Assembly: GCA_029582165.1 (NCBI GenBank)
Contig: CM055888.1
Location: 35,636,908 to 35,700,907 of the forward strand
DNA from: Portulaca oleracea
Taxonomy: Eukaryota > Streptophyta > Magnoliopsida > Caryophyllales > Portulacaceae
Length of the DNA: 64,000 nucleotides
Direction: 5' to 3'
Notes under the pieces: model-generated
Databases searched by the model: none
What the model saw: the letters and a program-made list of their open reading frames with translations, nothing else
What the model was told of the DNA's origin: nothing
In this document: positions 1 to 10,427 of the stretch, piece after piece
How the letters are laid out: each line of letters opens with the position of its first letter
Numbering within the stretch: the stretch's first letter is position 1
Program-made: the position numbers and the translations under genes

Positions 1-260
1 AGAGAAAGGGTGGGAGGAGGTTACCATAAAGTCTTCAATAAAAGCAAGAAAAGCACTTGGATAACCTCGATTACCAATGGAGCATCAACCCTCCTTATTC
101 TTCAAGATTTGGGCCTTCAAGATCGGAAGAATTTAATGCCCGTAGGAGAAGATCATGCATCCTCGAATGCATTTCAGAATCATGGATGTATGAGAACACA
201 AAAATCAAAAAGTCAGAATAGGTAAGTGTTCTCAACATTTTATCAAAAGCCTTAGAAAAA

Positions 261-1580
261 TCACAAGAATGATGAAATAAGTGAATGAACATGATTTTTT
301 CTAGGCGAGTCATCTAGGTAAACATGATATGGGTCAAGGAGGGGATCATAACCTCTAAAGGTACCTAGAGACTCAAGGCTTGCATGGTTGGGTGAGGGAG
401 TGATAATCAATGAATGAATAGGGATAACATGATTGGGAGAGAGGGATACATCATCACATTCAAAGCATAGAGAAGAGTCATCAACTTCCTCAACAATATC
501 ATCACAAGCAAGTCCCGACCCAATATTATCATCTAATTCATTAACCACATCACATGTGTGCAAAGAAAATATAGGATTGTACCACATGCAAACACTTCCA
601 ACATGACATAAAGTAGCATCATCATCATCATCATCATCAATCTCAAACTCATCACATGAGGAATCTAAACATGAAGAAGGAACCGGGATTCCTAATAATA
701 GAGATGCATCATTTTGAACATCAAAGGTGAAAGTGTCACATTTAGGTTCATAATCCTCAACAAATGATTCATACTCACACACATATGCATCATGAGGAAT
801 AGCTTCTACATCATGAGAATGAGACATACAAGTCAAAGACAGAAAAAGAGAGTCATTATCACCAATTTCACACAAAGGGGGATCAACATGCATATCAGGG
901 GACAATGGGGAAAAAGACTCAACTCTACTTGAAGTACATTCCTCGAGAGAGGAAGGTCTTATCATGTGAGCATACTCAGATATTATAGAAGCTATCGAAT
1001 CAAGCTTTTCACCGAACTCACTTTGCTTTCTATCTATTTGTTGCACACAATCCATGATATACTCATTATAGGTCGGGTCAACAACATGAGTAATAGATGA
1101 TTCAAATTGATCACAAGGGGAGGGGAGATGCATAAAAAATGAAATAGGAGAGGAAGGAGTACTCACATATGGATCTTCATAGCCCACTTCCCTTGGTTGA
1201 TCCACAAATGTAGATTGAGTATGTAAATCATCACAAGGGGAAGGGGGACAAACATTCAAACTTCTAGCATGGTGAGCGCATGCATTATCAAAATAATAAC
1301 CCTTAGAATAACAACTCTTAAAATCACGAGCATCCCGTATCAACCAAAAAAGTAATCTCCAAGCCTCATCATCATTCTCCATATTAAAACCAAAACAATC
1401 TAGCAGACAATGAGTTATAAAATTCACTCCATCATTAATAACAACCAATACTTCCCTTCTAGAATAATTATAACCTTGAGAAGTCCAATAAGCACAATAA
1501 TCAATTAATCTGTCATAGTAATCACAAAGTAATTCATGCTCACCTTGGGGGAAGTTAAAACATGTCATTTCGTTATTCAT
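261..1580 (-). CDS. Unrecognised 439-codon ORF in the gag position of Athila-like element Ath-1
   Basis: The first ORF downstream (minus strand) of an LTR and PBS, beginning about 93 bp after the LTR end, so it sits where gag normally lies. It is uninterrupted over 439 codons. I see no retrotransposon gag domain, CCHC knuckle, protease or RT motif. Visible features are an N-terminal part rich in Tyr, Trp and Cys (residues about 15-105), scattered single cysteines, and an acidic C-terminal half with a run of eight Asp encoded by an imperfect (ATC)n tract near 620-645. Being intact among decayed neighbours it may be a functional protein of a non-autonomous element, or a gag-like protein I do not recognise. 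The 260 bases to its left show nothing further. Confidence 0.5.
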   Translation of the reverse strand: MNNEMTCFNFPQGEHELLCDYYDRLIDYCAYWTSQGYNYSRREVLVVINDGVNFITHCLLDCFGFNMENDDEAWRLLFWLIRDARDFKSCYSKGYYFDNACAHHARSLNVCPPSPCDDLHTQSTFVDQPREVGYEDPYVSTPSSPISFFMHLPSPCDQFESSITHVVDPTYNEYIMDCVQQIDRKQSEFGEKLDSIASIISEYAHMIRPSSLEECTSSRVESFSPLSPDMHVDPPLCEIGDNDSLFLSLTCMSHSHDVEAIPHDAYVCEYESFVEDYEPKCDTFTFDVQNDASLLLGIPVPSSCLDSSCDEFEIDDDDDDDATLCHVGSVCMWYNPIFSLHTCDVVNELDDNIGSGLACDDIVEEVDDSSLCFECDDVSLSPNHVIPIHSLIITPSPNHASLESLGTFRGYDPLLDPYHVYLDDSPRKNHVHSLISSFL

Positions 1581-1650
1581 AATTTTAGATTTTTTTTAGA
1601 ACCTAGAGGGAAAACTCAAGAAAAAAGAACTAAAGGCTAGAAGGCGCAAC

Positions 1651-1668
1651 TCCCCGGCAACAACGCCA
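1651..1668 (-). other. Primer-binding site of Ath-1
   Basis: On the minus strand this reads TGGCGTTGTTGCCGGGGA, five bases after the LTR end. It is two mismatches from TGGCGCCGTTGCCGGGGA, which I recall as complementary to the 3' end of plant tRNA-Asp and typical of Athila-like and related gypsy elements. It sets the minus orientation of the element and separates the LTR from the 439-codon ORF. Confidence 0.75.
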
Positions 1669-1673
1669 TTTTG

Positions 1674-3911
1674 TGTAACGTGGTTTGGTAACCCGGTTTT
1701 GTCGTTCATTCTCAGGGAGTTGGGGCTTCTAAGCCTAAAAGTCTTTTCCGAATTCTCACCTACTAGGTTGGGGGTTCACATTCATTTAAGAAAGACTGGT
1801 TTTCAACCAAATAAGGAAACACAATAAAAAAACACACAAAGGAAGAAAATGGGTATCGGGGAGCTTTAGGCCACCAAAGGATTCATGGTTATGTGAGTTT
1901 TGTGGTTAAGAGGCAAAGAGATAGGATAAATCATATGAGAATCATGTAAGAAAAAGGCCATGGGAGTACCTCTTTCGAAGGTAATCCAGATTAACTTCCC
2001 CAAAATCCACCATGGATCCGGGGGGTTAATCGAACAAGATTCCCTAGTTAGCCTCTATCTCACTTTCGTGGGAGACTGACTAGCTATCCCTTCCCTAGCC
2101 TTTCATTGACAAGTGATTAGTACATTAGAGAGATTCCGATCCCTAATGCACCCCACTTGAAGGAAGGACTAAGGTGGGAATTAGATTTTTCCAACTAATT
2201 ACCCCTAATTCACTAACACCTATAACTAATCATCCATGGAGCCTTAATTACTCCCTTAACCCCAAAGAACCCTAGCCACTAATCATATTAAAGAACAAAC
2301 TAAAACCAATAAAAACCCTAAGCTCTAAAGACATAACACAAACCCTAAACAGAACCCTAAACAAACCTAAACCAGACCTTAAACCAGCAACTTTAACTAC
2401 CAACCCTAACCCTAGATAGAAAAGAACAACACTAAAACCTAATAAACCTGGTCAAAACCCTAGACAACAAGCTTAGGAACCTAAAACCTAATCTGACTCT
2501 AACAGAACCAACTTAGACCTAATACTGACCCTACCAAAACCCTAAGACAACCTAAGAAACCTTAATAGTACTCTAGCTAAACTGACTAGAGACCCAACCC
2601 TAAAACAAACCCTAGACTCAGCCCTAAAACTTACCTAAACTGTTATAAAAGACCACTAACCGAGGCAAAGGAAAAAGCAGAAAAGAAAGGAAGAACGACC
2701 TAACTCTACTACCTTGACCGAAAACCAGAAGAAAAGAGAGAAAGAAAGGAAACAAAGGAAGGGAGAGATAGACAGAACATTGAGAATCAAAACCAACACA
2801 AAACCGAATCATACGACCATCAAGATCAAATCAAAGCAAATACCAACAATCACAAAATCAACCTAGAACATTCAAACCCAAATTCAATACCAAGAACAAA
2901 TACCAACATTCTTAAAATCTACCCAGAACAATCATCATCATTACACATGAATCAAAACCAAATAAATTTCTAGAAACCCGAACATTACATCCATTCAAAT
3001 TTGAGCCAAACATCCAACATCGAATCTCAGGGTATCGAAACAGTGAATTCAAACCCTAAGATCGATTGCAAGACAGAAACAAACCTAAATCAAATCCTAG
3101 AACAAATTATCCAACATCAAAATCCCAAAATCCCAGATTCGAAACCCAGAACATGCATACGAAAAAAAACCTTAATCTACCCTAAGTACTAACCCTAAGG
3201 ATGGAGGCCGAAACCAACCATGAAGCAAATCGAAGATGATGACGATGGTGATGGTGTTGCGAGCTCTTCTTCGCAGCTCTCTCTCTCAACCGAATCTATT
3301 AAAATCAAAGAGAAATAGAGTGAGAGATTGAGAAATTCACGAGATATATAATGGAGAAGAGAAGAGAAAGGGAGATGCGAGAATGAGATGAGAAAAGAGA
3401 AGAAGAAGATAGAAGGAGTTCGTTGCTATGGTGGGTGGTTGGTTCGGAGCTGTTTGTCTGCGCAGGGAAGAAGAGAACAGAGAGGAGAGGGAGTGAGTGA
3501 GATACGAAGAGGAAGAAAGGGGAAAATGAAAGGGGGAAATGAAGTTAGGGTTTTGGGGTGATGGGATTTGTATCCGGCTGTGATAAAAAAGGAGATGGGT
3601 CAGGTTAATGGGTCTGAGTAGGCGTGTTTGGTAGTAGGGCTCGTAGCTGGGCCGAATAAGGGAATTGGGAGGAGGGAAATTAGGCTGGGGTATAATTAGG
3701 ATAGGAAGACTTAGGCCTTTTTATTTATTTTCAAATTAATAAATTTGAATCAAATTAGTACTAAAAATAACTAAAAATGATAATAACACATAAAACCTAA
3801 TAAAATTGAAAAATTACTAAAAACTTGATAAAAAGCCTAATTTAATTATTAAAAACAAGCAAAAAGTCTAAAGAATAAAGGGGAAAAAGCATGCAAAATC
3901 GAGACTAAACA
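1674..3911 (-). repeat. 5' LTR of Athila-like element Ath-1 (right end inferred)
   Basis: Starts (plus strand) with TGTAACGTGG, the same 10 bases that begin both Ath-2 LTRs at 40742 and 52185. It also shares a conserved block with the Ath-2 LTR: the segment around 1985-2100 (ATCCAGATTAACTTCC and onward) matches 41050-41150. The right boundary is placed at TAAACA (3911) because that gives TG...CA ends; the 5 bases beyond are CCTGA, the predicted target duplication. The internal half is rich in AAACCCTAA-like motifs. If the boundary is right the LTR is about 2.2 kb, longer than the 1.5 kb of Ath-2. The other LTR lies outside the window. Confidence 0.6.
2263..2650 (+). repeat. Cluster of telo-box-like ACCCTAA motifs within the LTR
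   Basis: About ten copies of AACCCTA/ACCCTAAA-type heptamers lie in under 400 bp (for example near 2312, 2341, 2353, 2400, 2455, 2536 and 2592), separated by unrelated A/C-rich sequence. The copies are not phased, so this is not a telomeric array but a dispersed motif cluster inside the Ath-1 LTR. Telo-boxes in plants are known binding sites of Myb-type TRB proteins in promoters; a role here is inference. Confidence 0.5.
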
Positions 3912-6590
3912 CCTGACGATATGATGCATGGAGATCATGGAATAGAAGGAGGCATTGCTTCTCATGCTGCCCTGATGGAAGTTCGGTATGTCCTTAGTCG
4001 ATAATCTTTATCTCTCCTTTTGCCTAACTTGCCCTTGAGGGTTTTCAAGTTAGCCTCTCTCTTTTTTTTTTCTTTTTTTTTTTCTTATCTAAGACCGCTA
4101 TTAGGACATCGATGAGAATGAAGATCCAGGATCTTGTAGGATAGGGAGTAGGTGTCCCTCTTAGAAGCTATCTACGAAAAATGTCTTGAATGATGTCACA
4201 GAAGTAGCGCGAGCCCCCAGTTTAAAGTAGCTTGTCTCTGAGTCTGCTCACGAGCCGTTGATTTGATGTGGACGGCTTTTTGCTCTTGTTGGGAGGTGAG
4301 ACACACTCATGTATGCTGAGAGTGGGAATTAAGAACAAAACCTCATACTTGCAATAATGACTGAGCTAAAAAGTCCTCAAAGGGTGAGATATAATGGAAA
4401 GGCTTGAAAAGGTTGATTAGAAAGTTTTTGGTGAAAGAAATGGTGAATGAGAGTTTATTAATGAATGGGATAGGGAGACACGTAAGATTGATCATGTCTT
4501 GAAAGGAAGAAGAGATGGTCAAAAGGGGGTAAACAACATCTCTTGAGAAAAGGTTGGAACATGGCTGATGGAATGATGTCCAAGTTTGATGAAAGAAAAT
4601 GGAGGGTTGATGATGATGACAGAACCCAAGGTTTCCTCTCCTTTTGCTTAGCCCGCCCCGGGTGAGGTTTTCAGGCTAGCTCTTTTATTCTCTCTTTTTT
4701 TTATTCTCTCAAAGACCGGTTTATTCAGCGACGAATGCTCTCTAAAGTGAAAAGTATTGGTCGGGCCTCGACTAGGTTCTCCAATATATCTGAGGTGGAA
4801 TAAGGCCAGTCGTAGTTCTTTAGGCACAATTTTGAAGGGTTAGTGCCTCGAGGTAGGCTTAATGCCTCAAAAAGATGGTTCATATGTAGGTTATGGATGG
4901 TTATTGAAAGATGTGGAAGGTTGTTGAAGGTTGAAAGGTTTGATGAGGTGTAGGTTTGAGATGGGAAAGGTTTATGGGATTTTTCTGGTGTGCATGACTC
5001 TTATTTCCACCTTCTAATTTATTATTCTCCCCTCTTTTTTCTTTTCCTTCTCTTTTTTTCTCTCTGTTTTTTTGTTTTCGTTCCCTTCTTTTTTTTTTGT
5101 TGGCATGCGTCGAGATATTGACGGCCCAAAAGGGGTTTACTCTCCCAGCACAAGCTTTTCCATACGCGAACAAATTGCTTAAAGGACAAGAGTGTCGTAC
5201 CACTCATGTCGACCCGTGTTGGTGGACCGACTAAGAGCTCTCACTACTCTCTTTTTTTTTTTTGCTCTCACTTTTTCTCTTTTCTTTGCAATAACTGGAT
5301 AGCCAGAGCACGTGTTTCTTTAATTGATTTTGGTCTTTGAATTTATGCTGACTGGGGTCTACATAAGCTGACCGGTCAGCATTTTGACGTCGGAAATCGA
5401 TTTCGGTTTAGTTTGAGTAAATAGGTTAAAAGTTTGGATTATTTTCAGCCAAAAAGTGAGTTTGGATTGTTTTCAGCCAATGACCTCCGACTTTGGATTA
5501 TTTTGAGTCAAAAACCCCTTTCTTTTTGGCTCTATTTGTTTTTTGAACTTTTTCATGGGTTGCTCCCCGTTCTCCTTCAATCTTAATACACCTTTTTAGA
5601 TTTGGTTAATGGAGGAAAGGGTTTTGAAAAGGTTGAGATTTGGCTGCATGGTCAAAAATGTAAATGTTTGGTTGTAAGTCGGGATTGGATGAGCAGATGA
5701 GGGTAATGTGGGTGGTGGAATGAAGGCGAAGCGGAAGCACCCTGTCCTTGGCACATTTGGTTAAGCTACGAGATTTGTAATGAGGAACACTCACTTCAGA
5801 GAGATTATGGGACTTGGTCTTTTCTGATGACGTTCTCTCCTTCTACTCAACCTACTAGATGAGGGTACATGCTGACTTCTCTTATCGATTTTATTCTCTG
5901 CTTTTTCCCGATTTTCCTCAATGAGGTTTTCACACTGGCCACTCTATAGATTTTCCCTCTTTTTTTTTCAATCACTCTTTTTTTTTTTTTTGAATTTCTC
6001 TCTTTATCTCTCTAACCCTGGATTCAAGAAACTAAAAGGATGGGAACGAGGTATATGACAAAATTGGAAATATAAGAGAAGGTGAATTTGTCAGAATTGG
6101 TTTGTAAGGATCGAGGATGGATGAGAGAACTTTTCAACTTAAGTCAAAAGCATAAGCATGAAATTCTGTTTGATCAAATAGCAACAAGAGCAACTGAATT
6201 CAAGAAATGAACTAAGAACTGACTCTTAATTCTAACAGACTCCGGAAATGAAATGTTTGACCACCAGGACTGTAGCTAACTCTAAAGCTCATTTGATGAT
6301 GTGACCCTCCCTGTCTTCGTATGGGGAATTCATGTTCTAGCTAGTCCTTTGAGCTGCTTTTGACAAAGACAGTTTTCCTGTCTGGATCATATCCTCAATC
6401 TAATTCTTCAGAGTCCAACAATTCTCCATGTTGTGTCCTCGGGATCTATGTTAGCTGCAGAATTTCTCGTCATCCCAATACTCCCTTTATTGTCGACTCA
6501 GGCTTTGACCTTGACACTAGACAATGAAAGAAAAACCATCCCAATGCATGCATCTCCTAAGGGACTTCCTAAAATGAAAAACGCAAATAT
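3912..6590. other. Pyrimidine-rich non-coding spacer of Tat-0
   Basis: No ORF with recognisable content. Long C/T tracts occur at about 4060-4085, 4690-4712, 5030-5100, 5250-5285 and 5955-6005. The recurring box CTCCTTTTGCYTARC followed by GAGGKTTTTCA appears near 4014 and 4636, with a weaker version near 5890. This is the sequence type that lies between antisense gene 2 and the integrase end in Tat-2. Confidence 0.4.
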
Positions 6591-7500
6591 GCTTACTCGA
6601 GAAAAAGACTCACCCACGACATGGGTTTGCATGTACTAAATGACCTGCATGGGACTCCCTAGGATGCACGACTTCTAATATGCTGACTTAAAAAATACTC
6701 ACACGTGACACGAAATGTACAAGGACGCATGTTGACTCAAGAAAAGACTTATCTATGACCTGGACCTTATATGAGACTTCCTAAAGAACGAAAGACACTT
6801 ACATGCTAACTCGAGAAACGACTTGACGACTCACCCATGATATGGGTTTGCATGGCCTAGACCCTATATAAGACTTCTATAATGCAAGACATCTATATGC
6901 TGACTCTGAAAAAAGGACTCACCATGACATGAGTTTTCACTGGACTCTTTTTATTTTTTTAAAAAAAACAGACACATATTGACTCAGGAAAAGGCTCACC
7001 TATGACCTAGACCTTATATGAGACTTCTTAAAGAATGCAAGACACTTACATGCAGACTCTAAAACAAAGACTTAAGACTCACCCATGACATGGGTTTAAA
7101 AGGGACTTTCTAAAAATGAAAGACACTTACATGTAGACTCTAAAACAATGACTCACCCATGACTTGGGTTTGCATGCGCTACGAACCTAAAACCTCCTAA
7201 AGAATGCAAGATACTTACATGTAGACTCTGAAACAAAGACTCACCCATGACTTGGGTTTACTAGACCATATATGAGACTTGCTAAAGACACTTACATCCT
7301 AACTCTAAAAAAACTCACCCATGACCTAGGTTTACACTAGACTTCCTAAAACTGAAAGATACATGTTGAATCAGGAAAAGACTCACCTATGACTCGAGCC
7401 TACTAGACCATACATGATACCTCCCAACGTGTAAGACACCTATATATTGACTCAGGATATGACTCAACAGTGACACAGGTTTACCGGTCCTTTATACGAC
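6590..7500. repeat. Tandem array of degenerate 70-110 bp units in the Tat-0 leader
   Basis: About nine degenerate units share the segments ACTCACCCATGACATGGGTTT, then ATATGAGACTTCCTAAAG, then GCAAGACACTTACATG. Unit length varies and internal deletions are frequent. One comparable unit exists in Tat-2 at about 57405-57510, so the array has expanded in Tat-0 or contracted in Tat-2. Confidence 0.6.
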
Positions 7501-7519
7501 TCTAAGACAAACAACAACA

Positions 7520-8760
7520 CTCTCTTACAACAAGAGCATTATAAAGGGTCGGATAAAGTCAAACATAGCGAGTCGACATAAGTTGGAAAGCGCAAGTGAC
7601 TGTTTCTCAATTCAGATGGGCTTAAACCACTAGACGACCGTTTTAAGGAGAATTCGTCACTTGCACTGACAAACTTGTGTTGAATTCAGCTAAATTGGCT
7701 ACTCTGCGGACTAGAATAATGCTCGACGGACTGACAACTTGACTTTTATTTAGACACTCCTTTTTTCTACGACCCAACGAATTTTTATTATTTAAACTCA
7801 TGGAAAGTGAATATCGTAAAGGACCGAATAAAGCCATCGAAAGGCGAGTTAAAGTAGACTTATAAACTCAATTATTAATTCTACCACGGATGGCTTACCA
7901 ACGGGCCAACCATAGATTTTTTTAGACTTAATAATCGAATTCATAATTTCATTTCTCTAATCTTGTGACTATTACACGGGCTAGAACAACACACACTAAC
8001 TTTGTTTAATTATTAATTAGTTTTCTTTTTCCGACCTTATGTAAGAGAATACTGTGAAGGGCCGAATAAAACCATCAAAGGTGAGTTAAAATGAATTGAT
8101 AAACAAAGGTAATTAACCTTTAAAACGGATGGGCCTCACAACCAGGCTGGCCATAAAATTTATGGTTAATTAATCGAGTTTATAAACTCATTCTTTCTCA
8201 AACCCAACGATTATTATGCGGACTAAAATGAAATCTCGAAATTAGGTCCGACTCTAATGAAGACTCAACAGACACAAACACAGATTTACACCTTACCACA
8301 AGCTTTATTTATTTACTCGAGGAAAACAAGTATTGTAAAGGACTGAATAAAGTCAACAATAGGTGAGTTATAACTAATTTATGGACTTAATTGTGAAATC
8401 CAGTATGGTTGTGCCTAACAACGGGCCGACCATGAATTTGTGAAGGATTCAATAATTAAATCAATAAATTAATTTACGCAAGCCTAGTGACTATTATGTA
8501 GTCTAAGACATTACTCACTAACTTTATTTTGACTTTAATCATATTTTGGACCTTTTGTTAGTATAGTATTGTAAAGGACCATACAAGATCATCAAAGGTG
8601 AGTTAAGTTTACTTTATGGACTAAGATAATTAACCTTTATACATAAATGGGCCCAACCACTGGGTTAACCATAATATTTGAGGTTAATGAGCCTAGCTGT
8701 AATCATGACTCTTCTTAGCCCAATGATCCATACATGGACTAGAACAATATTTCTAAACAA
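7520..8760. repeat. Tandem array of about 240-280 bp units (five units) in the Tat-0 leader
   Basis: Each unit starts near a box like GTAAAGGACCGAATAAA...CATCAAAGGTGAGTTA (7536, 7810, 8048, 8330, 8569). It continues through a GGGCC(G/A)ACCATAAA box and an ATTATTACACGG(G/A)CTA box. Spacings are about 274, 238, 282 and 239. Tat-2 has three units (57537, 57786, 58018). Confidence 0.7.
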
Positions 8761-9257
8761 GGGTCGACTCTTTATAAAAAAAAAAAAAAAGAAAACACAT
8801 ATTCACATAGCATACATATCAACAAGGGTACCCTAAATTAAGGCTCCATGTACAAAAGGGTTTATTGGTTGGATAAGGCTTATCAACTCATGTACTCACC
8901 CCGATGCATTCTTGTTGTGAGTTCAACTTGAATGTGTGGGGTGTTGCTCTTAGAGGCTCGAGTGGAGACCACATAGAGTGATGGATGAGTGGATGTGGTG
9001 GCTAAGGCTCATTGGTGTAAATGCACCAAGCGAGTATAGCCGGTCCGGCATCCCATGGGTTATATTTTATGGTTTAAAAAAGCAAAACCGTCGATTTACA
9101 TGCCCCTATAACATATTACATGCCAAGGGAGTGCCCCCGTATATGCCATGCATTTATGCCTAAAAAGGAATGACTTAATAATATAAAGTAAAAATTTATT
9201 TTCCTTCCAAAAATTTTAAAGCACACTAACCTTTTTTCAAGTTTTACTTTAGAAAAC

Positions 9258-9275
9258 TCCCCAGTGGAGTCGCCA
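9258..9275 (-). other. Primer-binding site of Tat-0
   Basis: Reads TGGCGACTCCACTGGGGA on the minus strand, 8 bases after the LTR end at 9284. This is the PBS type I associate with plant Tat/Ogre elements (tRNA-Arg, from memory). It is the only intact Tat PBS in the window; Tat-2 has lost its own by deletion. Confidence 0.75.
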
Positions 9276-9283
9276 AAAAATTA

Positions 9284-9543
9284 TGTAGACATTTTTCCTC
9301 GTTGTTCAAACTTCCTAAACGCCCACGGGATTGGGGGTTTTGGAGGTTTGTGCTTATGTTTAAACTTTAAAAGCTCTTTAAGGAATTAATCACACATTTC
9401 ATGAATAATATGTCATAAAATTACTTTTCCTTTACTTTATGCATTTATGAATAATTAAATTAAACCTCTAAGAGAGAACATCCACTTGCTCCAAAGTCTT
9501 ATAAATTCAATTCAATAGGCTCACAAGATGTTGGGCTCGGAAG
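9284..9543 (-). repeat. Tat-0 5' LTR, interrupted after 260 bp
   Basis: Begins TGTAGACATTTTTCCTCG, as do the complete Tat LTRs at 14314 and 17437, and follows them as far as the GGCTCGGAAG block, where Cop-1 starts. The remainder should lie beyond the right edge of the window, past the 3' end of Cop-1. The 5 bases before the insertion are GGAAG. Confidence 0.8.
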
Positions 9544-10403
9544 TGTTGGGAATGTCGCGACAATGTTCGATATACATGGAGTTTAAACCAATATAATATA
9601 GTGATTACATGTCTTGCTAGAGACCTCTATTTTTGGTAATTAAACATATTTAATTACAACTATATTATTTGGTCCTACTGGGTCACACAAGTCAGTGCCC
9701 TGGAACAATGTATATAACCTAAGTAATATCGTATTATGTTTAGGGATGTTGGGAGTTGATTTCTATGAGGAATCAACCCAACACGGATTGAATTGGACTC
9801 ACCACGGAACATTGTGATCCAACACGGTCCGTGTTGGTGTCGCCACAGACTGTGGTGACTATGGCCGACCTAAGGGACATTTTGGAGGCCAATACAGACC
9901 GTATTGCGACAACACAGATCGTGTTGGGCCTCAAAATGCGTCATTGTGTAAGTTGGTCATTAGGGTTTTAATAACCCTTTCCCCAAGCCGTCTAAACAAT
10001 ATAAAAGGGAGCCTCTTTGAGAGATTGAGATCGAGGGAACTGCTTGAGACTTTCAGAGAGATACCAGGGTGATTTCCTGAGTCCTCTCTCTTTCAATTTG
10101 CAATCACTGTTTCCTGAAACAAACCACCTCATACCGAAATACATACATCTTAGATTGAGATCTGTCTCGATCAGGTCGATCTAGCAGTCGAGTTCCTGGA
10201 GTGCTGCGTGGGTTTACAGTAGAAGATAACTACATTAAAATCTCAAAGGTCAACCTCTGCATCTGTCGGATTAGTGATTAGGTATAATTACTAAGCATCT
10301 ACAATTGTTTCTTTCTTATTTGATTAGTTGTTTTATAATCGTTATAAATATTCCGTCAATTAATCTGAATCTGTTTAGGAAATAGATAACTTAAAACCCA
10401 ACA
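9544..10403 (+). repeat. 5' LTR of Cop-1
   Basis: 860 bp, starting TGTTGGG and ending CCCAACA (perfect 7-bp terminal inverted repeats), directly followed by a PBS. A TATA box lies at 10000-10007. Upstream at 9776-9935 is a cluster of AACACGG/CCGTGTT half-sites, including the inverted pair AACACGGTCCGTGTT at 9821-9835. Confidence 0.8.
10000..10007 (+). promoter_or_regulatory. TATA box of the Cop-1 LTR
   Basis: TATAAAAG in a plausible U3 position about 400 bp before the LTR end, downstream of the AACACGG motif cluster. The start of transcription would be near 10030. Confidence 0.6.
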
Positions 10404-10417
10404 ATTGTATCAGAGCC
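10404..10417 (+). other. Primer-binding site of Cop-1
   Basis: ATTGTATCAGAGCC directly after the LTR; two changes from TTGGTATCAGAGCC, the initiator tRNA-Met PBS usual in copia elements. Confidence 0.75.
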
Positions 10418-10427
10418 ATCAATTGCA

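Larger units (their letters stand above)
3912..9543 (-). mobile_element. Tat-0: non-coding remnant of a Tat/Ogre-like Ty3/gypsy element
   Basis: In minus orientation the order is: LTR fragment (9543 to 9284), 8-bp spacer, PBS, leader with two tandem-repeat arrays (to about 6590), then pyrimidine-rich spacer (to 3912). The leader matches that of Tat-2 (57400-58236). Boxes resembling TCTCCTTTTGCCTAAC...GAGGGTTTTCAAG near 4014 and 4636 match the spacer next to the integrase end of Tat-2 (39335-39460). Gag and pol appear to be missing, which would make Tat-0 a deletion derivative or non-autonomous copy. It is cut on the left by Ath-1 and on the right by Cop-1. Confidence 0.6.

Noticed and set aside
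2263..2650. Interstitial telomeric repeat
   Set aside because: The ACCCTAA motifs are not contiguous or in register; they are dispersed motifs in an LTR.
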